Source of the DNA: RH-AL1 sp964235705
GTDB taxonomy: Bacteria > Pseudomonadota > Alphaproteobacteria > Rhizobiales > Beijerinckiaceae
DNA: 64,000 nt
Assembly: GCA_964235705.1 (NCBI GenBank)
Contig: CAXSDP010000005.1
Coordinates: 43,248-107,247 of the forward strand
Reading direction: 5' to 3'
Position numbers and translations under genes: made by a program
Shown: piece by piece, positions 20,594 through 28,576 of the stretch
How positions within the stretch are numbered: the first letter of the stretch is position 1
Layout: each line of letters starts with the position of its first letter
The notes under the pieces: generated by a model
What the model was told of the DNA's origin: nothing
The model's database searches: none
What the model saw: the letters and a program-made list of their open reading frames with translations, nothing else

Positions 20594-20621
20594 ACGGCGA
20601 GCCCGTCGCGGCGGCGTGGCG

Positions 20622-21707
20622 CTATTCCTCGCCCGATGCGGCCGCCATCAAGGCCCCGTAGCGCGCGATCTGCCCCCGGCAGAACGTCGCCGCGTCGCCG
20701 CCGGCGGCGACCGCCGCGTACCACTCCACCGTCCAGTCCAGCGCCGCGTCGAGGTCGAGGCAGGGGCGCCAATCCAACCGCGCGCGCGCCTTGGACGCGT
20801 CCACCTTGAGCAGGTGGGCCTCGTGCGGGTGCGCGCCCGTCGACCTGTGCCACGAGGCGCCCCCCGGCCAACCGGCCGCGAGGCGGTGGACGATGTGGGA
20901 CACCGGACGGCAATCGTCGTCGGCCGGACCGAAGTTCCAGCCGTCGGCACATGTGCGGCCATGCGGTCCGGCGAGCGCCTCCGCCAGGCGGAGGTAGCCG
21001 TGCAGCGGCTCCAGCACGTGCTGCCAGGGCCGCGTCGCGCGTGGGGCGCGGATCTCGACCGACCGACCGGCCGCGAAGGCGCGGATGACGTCGGGGATCA
21101 ATCGATCATCCGACCAGTCGCCCCCGCCGATGACGTTGCCGGCGCGCCCCGACCCGATCCGGCACGCCTCCGGGCCGTCGAAGAAGCTGGCGCGGTAGGC
21201 GCTCGTGACGAGCTCGCTGCACCCCTTGGAGTTCGAGTAGGGGTCGTGGCCGCCCATGGCCTCGCTCTCGCGGTAGGCCCATTCCCAATCCCGGTTCTCG
21301 TAGCACTTGTCGCTGGTCACGACGACGGCCGCGCGGACGGAAGGCGTGTGGCGGACGGCGTCGAGGCAGTGCACCGTGCCCATGACGTTGGTCGCGTAGG
21401 TCTCGACCGGCTCGCGGTAGGAGCGGCGCACGAGCGCCTGCGCGGCGAGGTGCAGCACGACCGACGGCTCCGCCTCGGCCATCGCGTCGCGGAGCGCGGA
21501 CGCGTCGCGCACGTCGCCGGTGATCGAGCGGCAAACGCCCCCGACCTCGGCGAGGGCGAACAGGTTCGGCTCGGCCTCCGGTGGGAGCGAGAAGCCGGTG
21601 ACGCGGGCGCCCATGGCGTCGAGCCAGAGCGTCAGCCACGCCCCCTTGAAGCCGGTGTGGCCGGTGAGGAAGACGGACCTGCCGTGCCAGAACGAGCCGT
21701 CGATCAA
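20622..21707 (-). CDS. rfbG: CDP-glucose 4,6-dehydratase
   Basis: A 361-residue extended SDR that converts CDP-glucose to CDP-4-keto-6-deoxyglucose. The NAD motif is LTGHTGFKGAWL, the catalytic YSNSKGCSE holds Tyr-X-X-X-Lys, and VVTSDKCYEN and RAGNVIGGGDW are RfbG-specific blocks. The start is a TTG preceded by GGGAGG at six bases; a longer frame to 21803 lacks homology and a ribosome site. It is convergent with the other cassette genes (28 bp between stops) rather than in the same operon, unlike typical rfbF-rfbG neighbours, so two promoters must be coordinated. Confidence 0.92.
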   Translation of the reverse strand: MIDGSFWHGRSVFLTGHTGFKGAWLTLWLDAMGARVTGFSLPPEAEPNLFALAEVGGVCRSITGDVRDASALRDAMAEAEPSVVLHLAAQALVRRSYREPVETYATNVMGTVHCLDAVRHTPSVRAAVVVTSDKCYENRDWEWAYRESEAMGGHDPYSNSKGCSELVTSAYRASFFDGPEACRIGSGRAGNVIGGGDWSDDRLIPDVIRAFAAGRSVEIRAPRATRPWQHVLEPLHGYLRLAEALAGPHGRTCADGWNFGPADDDCRPVSHIVHRLAAGWPGGASWHRSTGAHPHEAHLLKVDASKARARLDWRPCLDLDAALDWTVEWYAAVAAGGDAATFCRGQIARYGALMAAASGEE

Positions 21708-21867
21708 CGCGTGCCTCCCGACGTGGGCCTCGCTGGACGACCATGGACGAGCGGCCGCACCAAGAGGTGATGGTGCCTTAGGCCCGGTCCGCCGCCGTCG
21801 CAAGCCAGGGGTGCGCGCGGCGTCGCCACCCCAACCCTCACCGCTTCGGTGACGCGGCCGGCGGGCG

Positions 21868-22608
21868 TCACCCGAACGAGAGCGGGCGCAGCCCGGCGTG
21901 GAACCAGCGGATCATGGTGGTGATGTCGAAGATCGGCAGCTCCAACGCGTCCCGTAGCGCGGCGGCGTAGGGCGGCATGTTCGTGCATTCGAGAACGATG
22001 GCGCCGACCTCGGGATGCCGCGCCACCAGGGCCCGCCCGGCCTCGACGAGGTCGCGCTCGGCGGCGGCGACGTCGAGGTCGGGCTTCTCCTGGGCGATGA
22101 TGACGCGGAAGAATTCGCGCCCGCCCTCCGTCCCGACGCGGGGGCAGTCGGCGGGCACGCCGGCCGCCGCCAAGTGCGCCGGCGTGAGCGTCGATCCGCT
22201 CACCGTCAGCAGGCCCACGCGCCGGCCCGGCGGCAGCGTCGCCTGCACCCACGGCACCTGCATCAGCGCCGACGTCGCGACGGGGACCCGTACGGCCGCC
22301 GCGATCTCGGCCTGGAACAGCGACAGGAACCCGCAATTGGTCGTCAAGGCCTCGGCGCCGAGGTCCACGAGGTCGCGCGCGGCGGCGATGAAGGCCGGCA
22401 GCAGGCCCTCCGCCCCATGCAGGACGACCGCCTCCGGGCTCGCGCCGCGCACGACGTGGTAAAGGACGGGGAACGGCCAAGTCAGGGCGTTCCCCATGTC
22501 ACCGGGGATGCGGGGGAAGCGGGCGTCCAGCATCAGGATGCCCAGCGGCGCGCCGTAGATGCTTTTGCCGCCTCGGGCGATGCCCCGTGCCGTCGATACC
22601 ATCGTCAT
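21868..22608 (-). CDS. Aspartate/glutamate/hydantoin racemase-family protein
   Basis: A 246-residue two-domain racemase-fold enzyme. The two catalytic cysteines of cofactor-independent amino-acid racemases are found in LTTNCGFLSLF and LECTNMPPYA. LLTVSGSTLTPAHL is the conserved segment opening the second half. The ATG sits seven bases after GGAGG. It lies just downstream of, and on the same strand as, a polar-amino-acid ABC transporter. Given the N-carbamoyl and D-amino-acid genes further along, a hydantoin, Asp/Glu or related amino-acid racemase is plausible, but this family also contains maleate isomerases and decarboxylases. Family clear, substrate not. Confidence 0.75.
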   Translation of the reverse strand: MTMVSTARGIARGGKSIYGAPLGILMLDARFPRIPGDMGNALTWPFPVLYHVVRGASPEAVVLHGAEGLLPAFIAAARDLVDLGAEALTTNCGFLSLFQAEIAAAVRVPVATSALMQVPWVQATLPPGRRVGLLTVSGSTLTPAHLAAAGVPADCPRVGTEGGREFFRVIIAQEKPDLDVAAAERDLVEAGRALVARHPEVGAIVLECTNMPPYAAALRDALELPIFDITTMIRWFHAGLRPLSFG

Positions 22609-22686
22609 GGTCAAGCCTCCCGCGCGAACCCCGGGGCGGTCGAGTGAGGGTTCACGGGTCGACCGTCCCAGGTGACGTCACAGTAG

Positions 22687-22723
22687 CCTCATGGTGAGGC
22701 GGCCTGGAAGGCCGTCCCGAACC
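22687..22723. repeat. Half copy of a dispersed palindromic repeat
   Basis: CCTCATGGTGAGG at the left and GTCCCGAACC at the right match one arm of the larger inverted repeat at 42452-42580, with a GGCC-GGCC hairpin between. It lies in the 126-bp spacer between the ABC ATPase stop and the racemase start, where REP-type elements usually stabilise or separate transcript segments. No coding potential is visible. Confidence 0.6.
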
Positions 22724-22734
22724 GGTTGCCGCGC

Positions 22735-23514
22735 TCACAACCCATGTTGCCCCGCGTGGAAGCGGTCGAGGAAGGCGACGAGCCTCGGGTTGTCCGGCCG
22801 CCGCACGATCGCCTCGGGTGTGCCGATCGCCGCCAGGACGCCGCCGTTCATGAAACCGACCCGGCTCGACACGTCGGCGGCGAAGGCCATCTCGTGGGTG
22901 ACCAGCACCATGGTCATGCCGTCGGCGGCGAGGTGGCGGATCACCGCCAGCACCTCGCCGACGAGTTCGGGGTCCAGCGCCGAGGTGACCTCGTCGAACA
23001 GCATCACGTCCGGCTCCATGGCGAGCGCCCTGGCGATCGCGACGCGCTGCTTCTGCCCGCCGGACAGCCGGCTCGGATAGGCGTCGGCCTTGTCCGCGAG
23101 GCCGACCTTGGCCAGCAGGTCGAGGGCGAGTTCGCGCGCCTCCGCCTTCGCCATGCCCCTCACCTGCATCGGCCCCTCCGTGACGTTACCGAGCACGGTC
23201 TTGTGGGCGAACAGGTTGAAATGCTGGAACACCATGCCGACGTCGCGCCGCAGGTCCGACAGTTGCGCGTCGCTGGCGCGCGGCTGGCCCGCCCCGAACA
23301 CGAAGGCGTGGCGCCCGCTGACGAGTTCGCCGGCTTCGGGCACCTCGAGCAGGTTCAGGCAGCGCAGGAAGGTCGACTTGCCCGATCCGCTGGCTCCGAT
23401 CAGCGTGACGACCTCGCCGCGCGCCACGTCGAGGGACACGCCCTTCAGCACGGCGAGGGTGCCGAAGGACTTGTGGATCGCCCTCGCGCTGAGCGTGGGT
23501 CGCGCGTCGTTCAT
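22735..23514 (-). CDS. Polar amino-acid ABC transporter, ATP-binding subunit
   Basis: A 259-residue cytosolic ATPase of the GlnQ/HisP type. Walker A is GASGSGKST, the signature is LSGGQKQR, Walker B runs into FDEVTSALDPE, and the switch histidine is in LVTHEMAF. An insertion around FGAGQPRASD is slightly longer than in GlnQ. It is third in an operon with the binding protein and a permease; the ATG is 10 bp after the permease stop. With only one permease gene, the channel is probably a homodimer. The solute is unknown, with the downstream racemase hinting at an acidic or D-amino acid. Confidence 0.93.
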   Translation of the reverse strand: MNDARPTLSARAIHKSFGTLAVLKGVSLDVARGEVVTLIGASGSGKSTFLRCLNLLEVPEAGELVSGRHAFVFGAGQPRASDAQLSDLRRDVGMVFQHFNLFAHKTVLGNVTEGPMQVRGMAKAEARELALDLLAKVGLADKADAYPSRLSGGQKQRVAIARALAMEPDVMLFDEVTSALDPELVGEVLAVIRHLAADGMTMVLVTHEMAFAADVSSRVGFMNGGVLAAIGTPEAIVRRPDNPRLVAFLDRFHAGQHGL

Positions 23515-23524
23515 GGCTCCACGC

Positions 23525-24187
23525 TCACAGGTGCGCGCCCAGGCGGCGCTCGAGTCGACCGGCCAGCAGCGTCAGCGGGAACAGCACGGCGAAGTAGACC
23601 ACCGCGACGATCGTGTAGACTTCGAGCGGCCGGTAGCTCGCCGCCGTGATCACCGTGCCCTGGTACAGGAGGTCGCCGACGGCGACGACGGAAACGAGGG
23701 ACGTGTTCTTCAGCTGCAGGATCGTCTGGTTGCTGAAGGAAGGGATCATCACCTGCACCGCTTGCGGCAGCACGATGCGGCGGAAGATGCGGGAACTGCG
23801 CATGCCGATCGCCCGGCCGGCCTCCCACTGCCCCTTGTCGATCGCCTCGATGCCGCCGCGGAAGATCTCCGCGTAGAAGGCGCCGGCGTAGAGGGACAGG
23901 GTCAGGAAGCAGGCGGTGCCGGCCGACAGGTTGACCCCGATCAGCACGGGGAGCGCGTAGTACATCCAAACGATCTGCACCAGGAGCGGCGTGCAGCGGA
24001 ACAGCTCGATGTAGGCGCGCAGCGGCGCCGACACCCAGCGCGGCCCGATCGTACGCAGGACGCCGACGCCGAGCCCGATCAGCAGGCCGACCGCGACCGT
24101 CGTCACCGTGTACAGGACCGTGACGCCGAGCCCCTGCCAGATCAGGCCGGTGTAGGGCCGCAGCGATCCGAAATCCCACGCGTACAT
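23525..24187 (-). CDS. Polar amino-acid ABC transporter, permease subunit
   Basis: A 220-residue inner-membrane subunit of the HisM/GlnP family. The EAA coupling loop reads EIFRGGIEAIDKGQWEAGRAIG in two halves around residue 125, followed by the usual IVLPQAVQVMIPSFSNQ. Five to six helices are visible, and ELFRCTPLLVQIVW is the conserved N-terminal block. It starts 26 bp after the binding-protein stop and ends 10 bp before the ATPase. A second overlapping open frame on the same strand is only a shadow. Confidence 0.92.
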   Translation of the reverse strand: MYAWDFGSLRPYTGLIWQGLGVTVLYTVTTVAVGLLIGLGVGVLRTIGPRWVSAPLRAYIELFRCTPLLVQIVWMYYALPVLIGVNLSAGTACFLTLSLYAGAFYAEIFRGGIEAIDKGQWEAGRAIGMRSSRIFRRIVLPQAVQVMIPSFSNQTILQLKNTSLVSVVAVGDLLYQGTVITAASYRPLEVYTIVAVVYFAVLFPLTLLAGRLERRLGAHL

Positions 24188-24213
24188 GGCGAAGTGCCCT
24201 CAGCGGCGCGTCC

Positions 24214-25074
24214 TCAGAACTGCACCTCCGAAGGGATGTCGGCGAGGGTGATCGCCTGCGCCGCGAAGCCGTTGATCATCCACTCGCGCGTTTGGCCGAG
24301 CGAGCGGTTGTAGTCGGCCCAGGCGGACAGGAAGTCCTTGAAGCGACGGTCCGGCTCGACCCGCAGCCCGAGGTTGGTCGGCAGCGTCAACACGGGCTTG
24401 GGGATCGCGAGCGTCCCGAGGTTCGGGTTCTTCTTCATCGTCGAGATCGCCAGCACCGCCAGCGACACGTTGTAGTCCGCCCGCCCGGTCGCGACCGCCA
24501 GGATCGCCTCGTCGCGCGTCTGGAAACCGAGGATCTGCGCCTTCGGCAGGTAGCGGCGGGCGATCATCTCGTGGGTCGTGCCGAAATCGACCGCGACCTT
24601 GACGCCCGGCACGTTGATCGACGCCCAGGTTTCGGGCTTGGGCAGGCCCTTCTTGCCGATCACGGTGAAGGAATGGACGAGGAGCGGCGTCGAGAAGTCG
24701 ATGACGAGCGCGCGCTCGGGCGTCGGGTTGACCGCGAAGGCGAGGTCGATCTTGCCGGCCTGGAGGTCGAGGATCTGGTTGCCCCAGGTGGACTCCACGA
24801 GGCCGACCTTGGCGCCGAGCTTGCCCGCGATGTCGTTGGCCATGTCGATGCAGGCGCCCGACCATTGGCCGGAAACGATGTCCTTGTGGAAATAGGGTTC
24901 CTGTCCGACGATCGCCGCGATGCGCAGGAGCTTGGTGCCCTTGATGCGGTCCAGCGTCGTGGTGCCCCCGGCGGTCGTGGAGCCCGCGGTGTCGGCGAGC
25001 GCGGAGGCGGACCGCGCGACGGCGAGGGCGCCGCCGGTGAGCGCCAGCGCGGCAAACGTATCCCTGCGATTCAT
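24214..25074 (-). CDS. Amino-acid ABC transporter, periplasmic binding protein
   Basis: A 286-residue solute-binding protein of family 3. The N-terminus has a signal peptide with a twin arginine (MNRRDTFAALALTGGALAV) and an ASALAD-type cleavage site near residue 27. The lobes carry typical SBP_bac_3 segments, for example SGACIDMANDIAGKLG and KIDLAFAVNPTPERAL. The ATG is preceded by GAGGT; the longer frame is non-homologous. It is first gene of the transporter operon. Its upstream region runs into the assembly gap at 25253, so the true promoter may be incomplete in this sequence. Confidence 0.9.
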   Translation of the reverse strand: MNRRDTFAALALTGGALAVARSASALADTAGSTTAGGTTTLDRIKGTKLLRIAAIVGQEPYFHKDIVSGQWSGACIDMANDIAGKLGAKVGLVESTWGNQILDLQAGKIDLAFAVNPTPERALVIDFSTPLLVHSFTVIGKKGLPKPETWASINVPGVKVAVDFGTTHEMIARRYLPKAQILGFQTRDEAILAVATGRADYNVSLAVLAISTMKKNPNLGTLAIPKPVLTLPTNLGLRVEPDRRFKDFLSAWADYNRSLGQTREWMINGFAAQAITLADIPSEVQF

Positions 25075-25197
25075 GGCTGACCTCGGCTCGATCCCGTGGA
25101 CGGCCCACGCGGCGCACCCAGCGGGCGGCAAACTTCCCGCATTCGAGCGGAATTGCAACAAGGCTCGCCGGGAAAAGGCGCTTTGGCGTTCTTTTCG

Positions 25198-25407
25198 CCG
25201 GGATGCCTTCGCGATGGGCAGGTCGATGCGGCCTCACCCGTCCCGATCAGGCNNNNNNNNNNNNNNNNNNNNNNNNNNNNNNNNNNNNNNNNNNNNNNNN
25301 NNNNNNNNNNNNNNNNNNNNNNNNNNNNNNNNNNNNNNNNNNNNNNNNNNNNCCGGGATGCCTTCGCGATGGGCAGGTCGATGCGGCCTCACCCGTCCCG
25401 ATCAGGC
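25198..25407. repeat. 55-bp exact direct repeat flanking the assembly gap
   Basis: The 55 bases at 25198-25252 (CCGGGATGCCTTCGCG...) recur without change at 25353-25407, immediately either side of the N run. The simplest explanation is two contig ends that overlap but were scaffolded rather than merged. A true duplication cannot be excluded. The right copy contains the stop codon of the AtuA-like gene. Confidence 0.9.
25253..25352. other. Assembly gap of exactly 100 N
   Basis: One hundred unknown bases. The round number is the conventional placeholder for a gap of unknown size, so real distance and content here are undetermined. It separates the amino-acid ABC operon from the terminal gene of the AtuA operon. 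Confidence 0.98.
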
Positions 25408-25748
25408 AGATCCATGTCGGGAAGATTCATGTCGGGAACATCCATGTCGGGAACATCCATGTCGAGCAGCGACGAGGACAGGCTCTTGCCGTGCTGGTCG
25501 AGCGCGAGCGAGCGGGTGACGCCGCCGCCCAGCGCCCCCTTCAGGACGAAGTTGAGGGCGCCCAGCGCCGGCAGCTCGTAGCGGGTGACCTCGCCCCGCG
25601 CGACGTCGGCGAGGTGGGTCCGCACGCGCTCGACGCTCACGTGGGCGGCCAACCAATCGTAATCCTCGATCCTGTGGGCGATGACGGAGATGTTGGACAC
25701 GTCGCCCTTGTCGCCGGTTCGCCCGTGCGCCAGTTCGCGCAGCTTCAT
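25389..25748 (-). CDS. AtuA-associated ferredoxin-fold-like small protein with pentapeptide tail
   Basis: A 119-residue protein matching the small subunit-like domain that accompanies AtuA. LAHGRTGDKGDVSNISVIA (residues 6-24), RYELPALGALNFVLKGALGG and SLALDQHGKSLSSSLLDM are the conserved blocks. The normal family end at LLDM is followed by four tandem pentapeptides of type DM(D/N)(V/L)P, encoded by a 15-bp DNA repeat at about 25409-25468. Start and upstream stop overlap in TGATG, so it is coupled to AtuA. The molecular function is unknown; the domain is fused to AtuA in some bacteria. The last codons lie in the 55-bp repeat next to the gap, so the C-terminus should be treated with caution. 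Confidence 0.8.
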   Translation of the reverse strand: MKLRELAHGRTGDKGDVSNISVIAHRIEDYDWLAAHVSVERVRTHLADVARGEVTRYELPALGALNFVLKGALGGGVTRSLALDQHGKSLSSSLLDMDVPDMDVPDMNLPDMDLPDRDG

Positions 25749-27094
25749 CACGCCACCTCGAAGCTGACTTGGGGGTTCACCGCCTCGCGCGGCAGCAGCG
25801 TCGAAACGACCGCCACCATCTCGCGGGCCGCCTTCCACGCGGCCCCGCCCCCGGCCGGGCCGTTGGTGTAGAGCGTCTCGACCTCGTCGCCGATTCGGAT
25901 CGCCTCGCGCAGCGACGCGGTGCGCCCGGCGACGCGGATGCGGACCTCGGCCGGCTCGGTATCACTCCGCCAGGTGGTGGAACCGCGACGGACGGCGTCG
26001 ACGCCGATGATGTCGAAGCGCAGCTCGCTCGTCGCGACGCCGGTGAGTTTCAGCCGCTCGGCGACGATGTCGAGCGCCAGCCTGGCGCGGGCGAGCGCCC
26101 CGGCGCCGGCGTAGGAAAGCTGGCCCTCGCCGATGAAGCTGTCGCGATAGCCGATCGAGACCTTCAGCGTGTCGGTGCGCGGATGCCCGGTGCCGCCGGT
26201 CACGGCGACGCGGTCCGGCCCGTCGGCGCGCAGCCGCACGCCGGAGAAGTCGGCGACGACGTCGGGCTGGATGTAGCGGGCGGGGTCGTGAACCTCGTAG
26301 AGGAGTTGTTCGGTGCAGGTCGCGAGCGTGACCGACCCGCCGGAGCCCGCCACCTTGGTGATCACCGCGTCGCCGTCGGGGCCGACCTCCGCCAGGGGGA
26401 AGCCGAGCCGGGCGAGGCCGGCGACGTCCTTGAAGCCGGGATCGGCGAAGTAGCCGCCGGTGACCTGGCCCGCGCATTCCAGGAGGTGCCCGACCAGCGT
26501 GCCGCGCCCCAGGCGATGCCAGTCGTCCATCGCCCAGCCGAACGCGTGCACCAGCGGCGCCAGGAACATCGCGGGGTCGCCGACGCGGCCCGTCACGACG
26601 ACGTCGGCGCCCCCCGCCAGGGCCTCCACGATCGGCCCCGCGCCGAGGTAGGCGTTGGCGGCGATCATCCTATCCGCGACGTCGCCGACGCGGCCGTCCG
26701 CCTCGATCAGCGGCAGGTCGGCGGCTCCCCGCAGCGCGTCGGTGACGTCGTCGCCGGTGACGGCGGCGACGCGCAGGCCGGCGAGGCCGAGGTCGCGCGC
26801 GACCCGCGCCACCTCGCGGGCGGCGGCGGACGGGTTGGCGGCGCCCATGTTGGTGATGATCCGCACGCCCCGCGCGGCGCAGGCGGGAAGGACGGTGCGC
26901 ATCCGCTCGGCCAGCAACGGGTCGTAGCCGCCGGCGGGGTCGGCCAGGCGCCGCTGCTGGGCCAGCGCGATCGTGCGCTCGGCCAAGCACTCGAAGACGA
27001 GGTAGTCGAGCGCGCCGTGCTCGGCCAGTTCGAGCGCCGGCTCGACGCGATCGCCGGAATAGCCGGCGCCGGCGCCGATCCGAACGGTCCTCAT
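25748..27094 (-). CDS. AtuA-family protein (DUF1446, acyclic terpene utilisation)
   Basis: A 448-residue cytosolic protein. The opening RIGAGAGYSGDRVEPALEL is the AtuA/DUF1446 signature, followed by DYLVFECLAERTIALAQ and GGADVVVTGRVGDPAMFLAP. The family is named for the Pseudomonas citronellol/geraniol pathway, but its chemistry is not established and many members sit in unrelated catabolic operons. There is no sign here of the other atu genes (carboxylase, CoA ligase). It lies 13 bp after a CitMHS carrier and overlaps the small AtuA-associated gene by one base. GTG GCG ATG at the start gives two possible initiators; the ATG follows GAGGG. Confidence 0.85.
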   Translation of the reverse strand: MRTVRIGAGAGYSGDRVEPALELAEHGALDYLVFECLAERTIALAQQRRLADPAGGYDPLLAERMRTVLPACAARGVRIITNMGAANPSAAAREVARVARDLGLAGLRVAAVTGDDVTDALRGAADLPLIEADGRVGDVADRMIAANAYLGAGPIVEALAGGADVVVTGRVGDPAMFLAPLVHAFGWAMDDWHRLGRGTLVGHLLECAGQVTGGYFADPGFKDVAGLARLGFPLAEVGPDGDAVITKVAGSGGSVTLATCTEQLLYEVHDPARYIQPDVVADFSGVRLRADGPDRVAVTGGTGHPRTDTLKVSIGYRDSFIGEGQLSYAGAGALARARLALDIVAERLKLTGVATSELRFDIIGVDAVRRGSTTWRSDTEPAEVRIRVAGRTASLREAIRIGDEVETLYTNGPAGGGAAWKAAREMVAVVSTLLPREAVNPQVSFEVA

Positions 27095-27107
27095 CGCCAC
27101 GGAGCCC

Positions 27108-28445
27108 TCACAGCGGCAACACACCCATCACGACGGCGGCGACCGTCATCACCGCGGACGCCCCCAGCAGGAAGGGGAAGGCGAAGCGCTGGTGCGCGCC
27201 GAGCTCGATGCCGCTGAGGCCGACGACGAGGAAGGTCGCCGGCGTCAAGGGGCTGATGGGGAAGCCGACCGTGTGCATGCCGAGCAACGCGCCCTGCGCC
27301 ACCTGGATGGGCTGGCCGCCGAGCGACTTGGACACCTCCGCCACCAGCGGCAGCACCCCGAAGTAGAAGGAATCGGGGTCGAACAGCACCGACAACGGCG
27401 TGCCGAGGAGGCCCAGCACCACCGGGATGTGCTGCCCGGCGCTGGCCGGCACGTGGGACACGGCGGCCGCCGCCATCGCCTTCAGCATGCCCGTCCCATT
27501 CATGATGCCGGTGAAGGCGCCGGCCGCCAGCAGGATGCTCGCCATCAGCAGCGCCGCCTTGGCGTGGGCGTCGATGCGGGCGCGCTGCTCCGCGACGTCG
27601 GGGTAGTTGATGACGAGCGCGGCCACCGTGCCGAGCATGAACATGACGACCGGATCGACCCAGCCGCCGATCATCACGCCCATGACGAACAGGGTCACGG
27701 CCAGGTTGAGCCAGAAAAGGTGTGGGCGGCGCAGCCGTGCCTCGTCCGCGCTCAACTCGCGCACGCGCGGCGCGCTCACCGCCGCCGCCGGTGCCGCGCC
27801 GACCGCGTAGGCCCGGCGCCCCGTGGCGGCGGTGAGGCCGAGCCGCGTTTCCTCCCGCTTGCCGAGCCACCAGCAGGCCGCGAAGACGAACAGGAAGCCG
27901 ACCACCTGCACGCCGATCATCGGCACGAAGATCTGCGACACCGGGATCTTCAACGCCGCCGAGGCGCGCAGCACCGGTCCGGTCCAGGGCAGGAAGTTGA
28001 CGCCGGCCGCCATGGAGGCGGCGCAGGCGAGGATGCGGCGGTCCATGCCGAGTTGGTCGTAGAGCGGCCGCATCGCGGGAATGGTGATGAGGAAGCAGAC
28101 GGCGCCCGACCCGTCGAGGTGGATGAGCAGCGCGAGCAGCGCCGTGCCCGCCACGACCCGCGTCGGCCGCACGCCGACCACGCGCAGGATGCGGGCGATG
28201 ATCGGGTCGAGCAGCCCCGCGTCGCTCATGATGCCGAAGAAGAGGATCGCGAAGACGAACATGCCGGCGACCGGAGCGATCCCGGCGATGCCGGCCGTGA
28301 CGAACTTGCTCGTGCCGAGGCCGAAACCGCCGAGCAGCGCGGCGCCGATCGGCACGACGATCAGCGCGACGAGCGGCGACAGCAGGTTGGACATGATGAC
28401 GGCGAGCAGGACGAGCACCGTCGCCGCGCCGAGGATTGCCAGCAT
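27108..28445 (-). CDS. CitMHS-family citrate/carboxylate:cation symporter
   Basis: A 445-residue integral membrane protein with about 12 helices. LLALLIHLDGSGAVCFLIT and GVNFLPWTGPVLRASAAL are the two re-entrant-loop signatures of the CitMHS (metal-citrate/H+ symporter) group, and GTPLSVLFDPDSFYFG is the second-half counterpart. Characterised relatives take up citrate as a metal complex. Here the gene lies between an amidohydrolase and AtuA, so the carrier more likely imports the organic acid or carbamoyl compound degraded by the operon. The substrate is inferred only weakly. Confidence 0.88.
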   Translation of the reverse strand: MLAILGAATVLVLLAVIMSNLLSPLVALIVVPIGAALLGGFGLGTSKFVTAGIAGIAPVAGMFVFAILFFGIMSDAGLLDPIIARILRVVGVRPTRVVAGTALLALLIHLDGSGAVCFLITIPAMRPLYDQLGMDRRILACAASMAAGVNFLPWTGPVLRASAALKIPVSQIFVPMIGVQVVGFLFVFAACWWLGKREETRLGLTAATGRRAYAVGAAPAAAVSAPRVRELSADEARLRRPHLFWLNLAVTLFVMGVMIGGWVDPVVMFMLGTVAALVINYPDVAEQRARIDAHAKAALLMASILLAAGAFTGIMNGTGMLKAMAAAAVSHVPASAGQHIPVVLGLLGTPLSVLFDPDSFYFGVLPLVAEVSKSLGGQPIQVAQGALLGMHTVGFPISPLTPATFLVVGLSGIELGAHQRFAFPFLLGASAVMTVAAVVMGVLPL

Positions 28446-28576
28446 CGATGTTCCCCTTCGCCGCCCTCGCCGACGACCGCCCCGTCGGCGATCCTAGCCA
28501 AGGCGGCGGCGGCGGGCAAAGGTCCCTTCGTCGGAGGCGAGGACGCGGCCGAGCCGGCCGGCCGGCTCGGCGCCGG

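Noticed and set aside
25409..25470. Short regularly spaced repeats that could be taken for a CRISPR.
   Set aside because: The 15-bp units are contiguous with no spacers and lie in frame within a coding sequence.
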